From positions 1 to 58,440 of the forward strand of contig CAYNKQ010000004.1 of assembly GCA_964397855.1 (NCBI GenBank): DNA of 58,440 bases, read 5' to 3'. Under the pieces are notes generated by a model that saw only the letters and a list, made by a program, of their open reading frames with translations, ran no database searches and was not told the DNA's origin. The position numbers and the translations under genes are program-made. Of the stretch, positions 16,049 to 23,395 are shown one piece after another; position 1 is the first letter of the stretch; each line of letters opens with the position of its first letter. This DNA comes from UBA7683 sp964397855 (lineage in GTDB: Bacteria; Patescibacteriota; Saccharimonadia; Saccharimonadales; UBA7683).

Positions 16049-16753
16049 TTAGAGCACGGCCTCTAGTGTTCTGCCAGTCTGTTCCACTAGCCCCATAACA
16101 CTACGATAGCTTTGGCGGGTGGGCCCTAAAATACCAATATAGCTATGATCTGAATATGGACTACGGTATTTGCTGATTATAAGGCTCACTCCGGCACTAC
16201 GACCAATCGGATTTTCGGTTCCAATATATACATTCAACGCCTCGTTTGGTGCAGCTTCACGGAGCCATGGCTCTAGGTTGTCGAGTAGACGGGCGACTTC
16301 TTGTGAGTGGATTGGATTCAAGAACTCTGGTTGACCAAAAAGATTTGAATAGCCAGCCACATACAGCTGATTGCCGATGGTTGCGATCCCAAGATTTCTT
16401 GTCAGTTGCACAAGACTATCAACCGCGCTCTTAATAGCCTGGGATGGCTCACCCGAATGGGCAACCCTTGTGGCAATTGCCTTACTATTACGAGTAACTT
16501 GCTGGGTAGGTTCGGCTTGATCAGAGTGAAGGTTGTTCACGTAGAATCGGTAACCCTTGTCCGTAGGAATACGGCCAGCAGATGTATGAGGCTGCTTGAT
16601 AAAACCCATGCGTTCAAGTTCCACCATTTCATTGCGGATGGTAGCACTTGAGACATTGAATAGCTTTGCCAACAACACGCTACCAACTGGAGCAGCGACT
16701 TCCGCGTACTGCTCGATTATTGTAGCTAGAATCTTTGCTTGACGTTCGGTCAT
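16049..16753 (-). CDS. hrcA: Heat-inducible transcription repressor HrcA, short form
   Basis: A 234-aa HrcA. The N-terminal winged helix (1-75) is complete: RQAKILATIIEQYAEVAAPV, SSATIRNEMVELERMGF, TSAGRIPTDKGYRFYV. The C-terminal GAF-like part keeps YIGILGPTRQSYRSVMGLVE. Typical HrcA is about 340 aa, so roughly 100 residues of the central dimerisation/insert region are missing. It represses CIRCE operons, here dnaK and itself. The -10 (TATACT, 16769-16764) is 10 nt before the ATG with no Shine-Dalgarno, so the message is nearly leaderless, and CIRCE lies directly upstream. Confidence 0.93.
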   Translation of the reverse strand: MTERQAKILATIIEQYAEVAAPVGSVLLAKLFNVSSATIRNEMVELERMGFIKQPHTSAGRIPTDKGYRFYVNNLHSDQAEPTQQVTRNSKAIATRVAHSGEPSQAIKSAVDSLVQLTRNLGIATIGNQLYVAGYSNLFGQPEFLNPIHSQEVARLLDNLEPWLREAAPNEALNVYIGTENPIGRSAGVSLIISKYRSPYSDHSYIGILGPTRQSYRSVMGLVEQTGRTLEAVL

Positions 16754-16763
16754 ATTACGCTAA

Positions 16764-16801
16764 AGTATACATTTTTAGCACTTAAAGTGCAAGAGTGCTA
16801 A
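16764..16801 (-). promoter_or_regulatory. hrcA promoter with CIRCE operator
   Basis: CIRCE at 16775-16801: TTAGCACTT-N9-GAGTGCTAA, one mismatch from consensus. On the minus strand TTGCAC lies in the spacer and TATACT (16769-16764) follows after 17 nt. The stop codon of the upstream gene (16798-16800) is inside the operator. Confidence 0.88.
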
Positions 16802-17541
16802 ATTTGTTTTATGTAGCTACGCGCGCCAGCTTCAAGATGGCCAAGAAGCGTTGCAATGCTTGGCATATCAGCCGTCACCTTCAGTTCGCCTTTTACAATA
16901 CGATCTACGTCTACTACAGCTTGGTCAAGATCATCGTTAACAAGACACTGTATTCTACCGACATAGTTACTGCGTACATAATCAAAAACCTTCAGAGCAG
17001 TTGTTAGTCTACGGTGAATTTCGACAGAATGCATCTCGCCTCGACCGCTGAGCCGCTCTATCCAAGACTCAAAACTTGGTGGTAATGTCAGAATAACTGG
17101 AGTCGTTGGCTTTATCTGCAAAATACTTGTCACGCCAGCTGGATCAATATCTGTAGTAGCAATCTTATTGTCAGCCGCAGCATACTCTAGGCCTCGAATA
17201 CTCACACCAGAGATCTGCTGATCGTGTATTAGCTCAGCTTCGAGAAACAGTCCATTTTTAAGATCTTTAAGAACTTCTTCTTCGCTGCGAAACCAATACT
17301 CAACACCATTTTGTTCTTGAACGCCGTTATTAACACGTGGTGCACGCGTGGTATCAGAAACAACAAACGTATAGGCACCACCAGCAACAAGCTTTTTGAT
17401 AATGGTGTTTCTGCCACTGGAGCTGATTCCTAACATACCTACAAAATGCGTTTTTGCGAGTATATCTATTCCAGCTTTAGAAACCTGGTAGTTTGCAAGC
17501 ACTTGCTTGAATTGTTCCTTTAGACGGAGTTGTTGTACCAT
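16798..17541 (-). CDS. Guanylate-kinase-like protein with degenerate P-loop
   Basis: A 247-aa protein. Residues 1-33 are a helical extension; from about 34 it follows the guanylate kinase fold: strand and P-loop GISSSGRNT (38-46; family GPSGxGKS/T), the SDTTRAPRVNNGVQEQNGVEYWF GMP-binding segment, DIDPAGVTSI and a C-terminal domain with RLSGRGEM. The P-loop lysine is replaced by Arg-Asn, which argues against normal ATP use. It may be a nucleotide sensor or inactive relative. Extended -10 TGCTATAGT (17556-17548) ends 6 nt before the ATG: leaderless. The stop codon overlaps the hrcA CIRCE. Confidence 0.72.
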   Translation of the reverse strand: MVQQLRLKEQFKQVLANYQVSKAGIDILAKTHFVGMLGISSSGRNTIIKKLVAGGAYTFVVSDTTRAPRVNNGVQEQNGVEYWFRSEEEVLKDLKNGLFLEAELIHDQQISGVSIRGLEYAAADNKIATTDIDPAGVTSILQIKPTTPVILTLPPSFESWIERLSGRGEMHSVEIHRRLTTALKVFDYVRSNYVGRIQCLVNDDLDQAVVDVDRIVKGELKVTADMPSIATLLGHLEAGARSYIKQI

Positions 17542-17578
17542 GAAGAGACTATAGCAAAAAAATCAAGGAGTAGCCATT

Positions 17579-18811
17579 TTGGTACAGTTCAAGAACTTTG
17601 CAAACGCTAAAGATTTCCTTTATAACGAAGCTCCGAAAACGCCAAGAGAGGTACTCGGAAACCCTGAAAGAATTAAAAAAAATATCCGGGTCACGGCCTT
17701 GTTTGGTAATCCACAGAACGCACATCGAGTGGTGCACATAGCTGGTACGAGCGGGAAAGGGTCGATCTCTTATTTGATAGACTCACTGCTTAGGGCGCAC
17801 AGCATACGTACAGCGCTAATGATAAGTCCTCATGTATACGATATACGGGAGCGGATTCAGATTAACGGCCAGCTGATTAGCGAGAAGCGATTCACGGAAG
17901 TATGCGCTGAGGTCATTTCAAACGTACCTAAGGATTTTATTCCTACATACTTTGAGATACTAACAATGATGGGCTTTGTGTCTACATCACGCACCTCCGC
18001 TAGATACCTCGTGCTAGAGACTGGGCTGGGAGGAAGATTAGATGCCACTAACGTAGCTCGAAGCAAAAACAAAGTTTGTGTTATTACACAGATTGGATTT
18101 GATCATACCGAAGCACTTGGTGAAACCCTGCAGAAAATTGCAACCGAAAAAGTTGGAATCATACACCCGGGCAATACCGTTGTTGCACTGCGTCAATCTG
18201 ATGAGGTTAACCTAGTGATTCAAGAACGGTGCAAGCAACAGAACGCCAAACTCGTCTGGGTTGAGCCACAGCCAGACTACCAGGATTCTAACGATGAAGT
18301 AGCAATCGCCGCCGTAAAGGTTCTGGCAGAGTCAGATTCATGGACATTCCAGCAAGACTTGGTGGCTCATGCATTCAAACATATATTCATACCCGGGAGG
18401 TTTGAGAAGCGTGCGCTCAACAATAACCTGTTGATACTTGATGGCGCACACAATTCCCAAAAACTATCAGCGCTCGTGGATCACATACGCAAAATAAGCG
18501 AGGAGGAATTTACAGTTATTTTAGCAATAGCGAAAAGGGCAGATCTGCATAAGTGCGTTGAATTACTTGAACCAATCACCGCTCGAGTTATCGCAACTTC
18601 TATAGGCACCAGCCAAAAACACGTACTCCGTGATATCTCTACTGCCAAAGAGATATTATCACTTTGTGAATCAAGAAACATTGAATGCAGTGTAGCCGAA
18701 TTGCCTTCTGAAGCACTTATCCTGGCGTCAACATTCTCAGAGCCTGTCCTTGCTACAGGATCTTTCTACCTACTACATGAAATTGACCGGGCACTTCAAC
18801 AACAAAATTAA
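17579..18811 (+). CDS. folC: FolC-like Mur-ligase family protein (folylpolyglutamate/dihydrofolate synthase)
   Basis: A 410-aa protein of the FolC branch of Mur ligases: ATP-binding HIAGTSGKGS (53-62), SPHVYDIRERIQING, TYFEILTMMGF, VLETGLGGRLDATN, QIGFDHTEALG, FIPGRFEK and LILDGAHNSQK. FolC adds glutamates to folates (and glutamate to dihydropteroate). No other folate gene is in the window, so it would act on imported folates, or on another substrate. The start is TTG 17579, set by AAGGAG (17565-17570) with 8-nt spacing. Divergent from the guanylate-kinase-like gene, with 37 nt between starts. Confidence 0.9.
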   Translation: MVQFKNFANAKDFLYNEAPKTPREVLGNPERIKKNIRVTALFGNPQNAHRVVHIAGTSGKGSISYLIDSLLRAHSIRTALMISPHVYDIRERIQINGQLISEKRFTEVCAEVISNVPKDFIPTYFEILTMMGFVSTSRTSARYLVLETGLGGRLDATNVARSKNKVCVITQIGFDHTEALGETLQKIATEKVGIIHPGNTVVALRQSDEVNLVIQERCKQQNAKLVWVEPQPDYQDSNDEVAIAAVKVLAESDSWTFQQDLVAHAFKHIFIPGRFEKRALNNNLLILDGAHNSQKLSALVDHIRKISEEEFTVILAIAKRADLHKCVELLEPITARVIATSIGTSQKHVLRDISTAKEILSLCESRNIECSVAELPSEALILASTFSEPVLATGSFYLLHEIDRALQQQN

Positions 18812-18843
18812 CTCGCAGCCACATGAGGCTGTATACTAGGTAT

Positions 18844-19290
18844 ATGAAAGCACCAAATTTTTCACTCACCGATCAGGACGGAAACACAAAAACACTCACC
18901 GACTTTGCGGGTTCATGGCTCATCGTCTATTTTTACCCTAAGGATGATACCCCAGGCTGCACAACTGAAGCCTGCAGCCTACGTGATGCAAATGATGAAC
19001 TGATTGCACTTGGTGCAAGTATTGTTGGCATCAGCAAAGATGACCAAGATAGCCATAGAAAATTTAAAGCCAAACATAAATTAAACTTCACACTACTTTC
19101 AGATCCAGAAGGAACAACCATTGAAGCATATGGTGCATGGGGACCAAAAATGTTTGGAAAGCTCGGCATTCAAAGAAAGACATTTATTATCAACGCTAAG
19201 GGTGAAATTGTGAAGACCTATGGTCGCGTCACTCCGCTTGGTCACGGTGACCAAGTTATTTCTGACCTAAAGGCTCTTTTAAGCTCTTAG
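18844..19290 (+). CDS. bcp: Bcp-type thiol peroxidase (peroxiredoxin)
   Basis: A 148-aa atypical 2-Cys peroxiredoxin. The active site is DDTPGCTTEAC with peroxidatic Cys39 and resolving Cys44; GWxPKMFGKLGIQRKTFIINAKGEI-type C-terminal strands complete the thioredoxin fold. It reduces hydroperoxides using thioredoxin. I place the start at ATG 18844: TATACT (18832-18837) ends 6 nt before it, a leaderless arrangement; an in-frame ATG seven codons upstream overlaps that promoter. Possibly co-transcribed with folC, 32 nt upstream. Confidence 0.93.
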   Translation: MKAPNFSLTDQDGNTKTLTDFAGSWLIVYFYPKDDTPGCTTEACSLRDANDELIALGASIVGISKDDQDSHRKFKAKHKLNFTLLSDPEGTTIEAYGAWGPKMFGKLGIQRKTFIINAKGEIVKTYGRVTPLGHGDQVISDLKALLSS

Positions 19291-19312
19291 GGCACTCAAA
19301 TGAATCTGGATC

Positions 19313-21331
19313 CTAAAGACTGTAGCGACGCTTACGCACTGTTACAACGGCTACTATAACACCTCCGCCAGCGAGTAATAGTACAGCAGCAAGTATAGCG
19401 AACCGTTTTATGTTTTCGCCTGTTGAAGCCAAGTTGGCTGTAGCTATTACACCTTGGCTTGAATCACCATCAGACGATTCAGCTCCAATACCTTCCTGGT
19501 AGACTGTAGCTACTGCGAGACTGAATTCACTAGTAGAACCAAATCCTGATATCTTGGTGTCATCTATAGCTGTTGTGGTAGCAGTTATATACTTGCCACT
19601 AAGATCGTAGCCACCAGGCACCGTTAATAGAGCAGTGTTGCCATTACCGGGAGACACTTCTGCACTACCAAGATATGTCTGCCCTTCACCATACCCACCG
19701 GTACCAGTAGTAGTGTTGCCGAAGAATTCTACTCGGTAGGTATTGCTAGGACTGTCAGCTGCATCAAGATCGTACTGTAATCTTAGCTTGGAATTATCGT
19801 ACTGTGCAGATGTTATAACGGGTGTATTTATGTAGTTATTGGTACCGGTATCGGTGTCACCGACATCATTTGGCGTGGGGCCAACATTGATGTCTGGACT
19901 AAAACCAGCAACTGTACTAGCGTTCAGCTCGATGCCACCCATAGCAGAGCCATTATCATGAATACTGTTGCCTAAAATAACGTTGTGCTGAGCTGTAAAA
20001 ATACTGGTTGATGAAACAACTACGCCGCCATACGTCCCTCCGGCCACTATATTACCGGCACCAGCCGTCGTACCGCCGATCAAAGACTCCGAACTAGTCA
20101 CTAACATAGCTAATATCGGTGAGATAAAACCACTATTGAGCTCACCTGAAGCGTCAACGCCCATATAATTACCTTGTATCACCGTTTGGTTTGCGTGTTT
20201 GGTTGAGATAAACAAAAAGCCTGCGTTAGCTATGATATTACCTGCACCCGTAGCGGTACCGCCAATGATAGTTCTATCAGCTTTTCGTCCCACGTTAAGA
20301 GCTGAGACTGATATACCCTCGCCAGATACCCCGGCAGGAGTAATACCATCAGCTAGCACTCCTATGTAATTACCTTGCACTCTGTTATCATTTGCATCAT
20401 TATCAGCAGAACTGTCAATGGTTACACCACCCCGACTATTACCAATAATATTACGGGCGGCTAAAGAGGTGCCACCGATTTGATTTTGGCTTGATCCAAT
20501 GATGCCCATAGCATTGTTACTAAAAGCGGCGGCCGTAGTGCCGTCTGGCTCTACGCCAAAAAAGTTACCTTGGACTACTACGCCTGAGGTTGCAACAGTA
20601 GTGTCATTTTCATAAAAATCAGAAATAAAAAGACCGTATTCTGTATTGCCCAGAACATTGCGCTGAGAGGGTAGAGTGCCTCCAACACGAGAATTATTGG
20701 AACCACCCGAAATAGTTAACGCAGAATTTGCCGTATCGACACCACTAAAGGCCGAACTATCAGCTCGTATACCCAGGTAGCTCCCCTCTATCATGGCATT
20801 CTCGGAATTACTAAAGATAACCCCCCATTTTGACCCCCCAACACTAAGACCACGCAAGATACTATTGTCTGCACTCATAAACCGAAGGCTGGTTGAACTG
20901 CTGAGTTGACTAGCATCAATTTCAACAACAATATGTCCGTTGAATGGCTGAGGATTGGCTGCCGTATTAGCTATGTATCCTGGTTGAGTTGAGCCATCGA
21001 TGGTTAATGTCTCCGTAATATCCGGGAGTTGATTGATTAGTTCGATTCGATAGCCATCAACACCAAAATCTGGCGCACCAGTGATATTAAAGTGAATAAT
21101 ATCGGGTCCAGCGTGAGCATTGGCTTCCTGTATGGCAGCACGCAGCGTACAATCACCGTTACTGTCGGCACAAGTATTGTCGCCAGGGGTATCATCACCG
21201 CCATCACCTGTAACTGTTACCGTGTAAGTGCTGTCAGCCCTGACGGGAGTCGGATGCGCTAATGTAATTAAAGTTGCTACTAGTACTACTATGGTAATAC
21301 TGACGATATTTGTAATACGATTTCTTAACAT
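19313..21331 (-). CDS. Secreted CSLREA/parallel beta-helix surface protein with LASTG anchor
   Basis: A 672-aa exported protein. The signal peptide (about 1-32) ends at PTPVRA. A CSLREA-type N-terminal motif (CTLRAAIQEANAHAGPDIIHF) leads into a long NosD-like beta-helix with recurring units of the form NxIGGTxxxxxNxIxGNxxGV. The C-terminus has NLASTGE, a 22-residue membrane span and a RKRRYSL tail, the layout of a sortase substrate. I place the start at the ATG preceded by GGAGG (4 nt); an ATG 11 codons upstream is less well supported. It lies head-to-tail behind a paralogue, suggesting duplication. Likely cell-surface adhesion; ligand unknown. Confidence 0.85.
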   Translation of the reverse strand: MLRNRITNIVSITIVVLVATLITLAHPTPVRADSTYTVTVTGDGGDDTPGDNTCADSNGDCTLRAAIQEANAHAGPDIIHFNITGAPDFGVDGYRIELINQLPDITETLTIDGSTQPGYIANTAANPQPFNGHIVVEIDASQLSSSTSLRFMSADNSILRGLSVGGSKWGVIFSNSENAMIEGSYLGIRADSSAFSGVDTANSALTISGGSNNSRVGGTLPSQRNVLGNTEYGLFISDFYENDTTVATSGVVVQGNFFGVEPDGTTAAAFSNNAMGIIGSSQNQIGGTSLAARNIIGNSRGGVTIDSSADNDANDNRVQGNYIGVLADGITPAGVSGEGISVSALNVGRKADRTIIGGTATGAGNIIANAGFLFISTKHANQTVIQGNYMGVDASGELNSGFISPILAMLVTSSESLIGGTTAGAGNIVAGGTYGGVVVSSTSIFTAQHNVILGNSIHDNGSAMGGIELNASTVAGFSPDINVGPTPNDVGDTDTGTNNYINTPVITSAQYDNSKLRLQYDLDAADSPSNTYRVEFFGNTTTGTGGYGEGQTYLGSAEVSPGNGNTALLTVPGGYDLSGKYITATTTAIDDTKISGFGSTSEFSLAVATVYQEGIGAESSDGDSSQGVIATANLASTGENIKRFAILAAVLLLAGGGVIVAVVTVRKRRYSL

Positions 21332-21373
21332 TTTTCCTCCACTTATGTTTTTCTGTTTAGGCATGACGTTCCT

Positions 21374-23347
21374 TTAGTGTTTATATCTCCAGATTTGATG
21401 AGCGCTCGTCAATAGTCCACCCAGAAACAGCACCCCTGCAGCTACTATTGCAACGACTTGGATCTGACCAGTTGATGCAAGATTGACTTCTCCATTACCA
21501 GGCCCGGCTTCACTGGAAACAACAACCACTGCTTGCGCCATACTAAATTCACTGGTTGCGCCAAACCCAGAATCTGTTGCACCGTCAACTGCTGTAGTGG
21601 TGGCCATGACCGATTGACCTGCAAGATTAAGACCACTTGGGAGATTAAAGCTTGTTTGCTGCGCATTGCCATTTCCAGTGGTTGTAGAACCAATAAATAC
21701 CGTTCTGGTAGGATCTGAAGCGCTTTTGGCAAAGAACTCGATTCGATATTCATCACTCGGACTATCTGCCGCGTCGAGATCAAAGTTAACAACTGCCTGG
21801 GGACCATTCTGCTCAACACTATTGATAACTGGCGTATTGATATAGTTGTTTGCACCAGTATCAACATCACCGATATCATTTGGCGTAGGGCCCTGATTTG
21901 TAAATGTGTCAGGGGTGAAGTCTCCATCGGTATCAGAGGATAGCAATAAATCAATTAAATTCACAGACGGAGCTGCAAGATACGTGTTGCCAAGGACTAC
22001 CATTTTTGATGCTGTGAGCCGCATTGGTATTAATGGCATGTCAAGATCTGAAATTGTTACCACTGTATCTGTATTCGTCGCCCCAATAATATTTGCATCA
22101 TTAGCAGCAATACCACCTAGTATATTTTCAGAACCACCGACAACAGCCACTACACTACCATTTGAACCGTTGACTATTACACCATTTTTGTTAACACCAA
22201 TATTATTACCACGTATAACAGTTTTGGTGGATCCTGTTAGCACAAGCAGAGCACTTGAGGAGCTGTTACCAATAATAATGTTGCCCTCACGAGGCTGAGA
22301 CCCACCTATTATATTCCCTTCTGTTGATTGTCCATCACCAGATATCATGATCTGCAGAACTGAATTTCCAGCCGATGTCACGCCATCAGCTAAAGTACCC
22401 ACGTGATTGTTTCTGATTCGGTTATTATTTGCAGGATTGTCTGATGATGAAGTTTCTACGGTTAGACCGTTCGCAACAACGATATTGCCGCCAGTTTCAG
22501 TAGGTAAACCCAATCTTGTGCTAGATGAGCCTTTGATCGATACACCCCCTGAACCACACGGACGCGAGGTGCCATCAGGAGCAATCCCGATAAAATTACC
22601 CGCTACAGTAACGTTATTAGAGGAGATCTGCGCAACGTTATCTGAAAATTCTGAAATACTCAAACAACTACCGTTACTGGCAATACTGTTTCTTTCGGCT
22701 GCCAGCTCACCGCCAATCCATGAATCATCAGACCCATCTGATATGCCTAATGTTGTATCAGAAACTGTAGCTTGGGTGCCGTCTGCGTGTGACCCTAAAA
22801 AGTTGCCTATAATTTGCGTCCCGGGCGATTGTCGTACTGTGAGCGGGTAATCTCCTCCGTACATTGCTATTCCTCGGATAATAGTGCCGGGAGCACCTCG
22901 GACGCTGAAGCCTGCTGCACTGGTTGAAATACCAGTATCAATCTCAATTTTTAAATTTGTATTTAGGGGTGATGGATATGCAGCAGTATTAACAGCAGCG
23001 CCTGGCTGGCTGTAGCCGTTTACGGTAGCCCCTTCGGTTATGCTAGGAAAGTTATTGCCAAGTATTATGACGTGAACTCCCGAACCAGCAATATTAAAAT
23101 TAATAACATCCTGAGCTGTTGAAGTAGGCTCTCCAGCTACACAATCCCCGGAAGTTACATCAGCATTCATATTTGCGCTCTCGATTGCTTCACGAAGCGT
23201 ACAATTTCCGTCCGCACTGACTGTCGTGTCATCGATACTGTTGACCGTGATCGTAGCAGCATACGTCTTTGGTGATAGCACAAAGAACACCCCTACCATT
23301 ACCAGCATTGCTGTTACAAACTTTATCTTATTAGATACTATATACAT
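21374..23347 (-). CDS. Secreted CSLREA/beta-helix surface protein, LASTG-anchored, paralogue
   Basis: A 657-aa protein organised like its downstream neighbour. Signal peptide MYIVSNKIKFVTAMLVMVGV to about residue 30 (PKTYA). CSLREA motif GNCTLREAIESANMNAD, beta-helix repeats with IGGxxxxxxNIIxGN, a TPNDIGDVDTGANNYINTPV segment nearly identical in the neighbour, then NLASTGQ, a membrane span and a short WRYKH tail. AGGCGG lies 6 nt before ATG 23347, which I prefer to a GTG nine codons upstream. The shared C-terminal half points to tandem duplication followed by divergence of the beta-helix. Confidence 0.85.
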   Translation of the reverse strand: MYIVSNKIKFVTAMLVMVGVFFVLSPKTYAATITVNSIDDTTVSADGNCTLREAIESANMNADVTSGDCVAGEPTSTAQDVINFNIAGSGVHVIILGNNFPSITEGATVNGYSQPGAAVNTAAYPSPLNTNLKIEIDTGISTSAAGFSVRGAPGTIIRGIAMYGGDYPLTVRQSPGTQIIGNFLGSHADGTQATVSDTTLGISDGSDDSWIGGELAAERNSIASNGSCLSISEFSDNVAQISSNNVTVAGNFIGIAPDGTSRPCGSGGVSIKGSSSTRLGLPTETGGNIVVANGLTVETSSSDNPANNNRIRNNHVGTLADGVTSAGNSVLQIMISGDGQSTEGNIIGGSQPREGNIIIGNSSSSALLVLTGSTKTVIRGNNIGVNKNGVIVNGSNGSVVAVVGGSENILGGIAANDANIIGATNTDTVVTISDLDMPLIPMRLTASKMVVLGNTYLAAPSVNLIDLLLSSDTDGDFTPDTFTNQGPTPNDIGDVDTGANNYINTPVINSVEQNGPQAVVNFDLDAADSPSDEYRIEFFAKSASDPTRTVFIGSTTTGNGNAQQTSFNLPSGLNLAGQSVMATTTAVDGATDSGFGATSEFSMAQAVVVVSSEAGPGNGEVNLASTGQIQVVAIVAAGVLFLGGLLTSAHQIWRYKH

Positions 23348-23395
23348 TTTCATCCGCCTATTTATTTTCTTCACCTAACTCACTTATGCTTAATT

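Noticed and set aside
19313..23347. CRISPR-like or tandem DNA repeats in the surface-protein genes
   Set aside because: The recurring IGG/GN units are protein-level beta-helix repeats with irregular spacing; no direct DNA repeats with unique spacers are present anywhere in the window.
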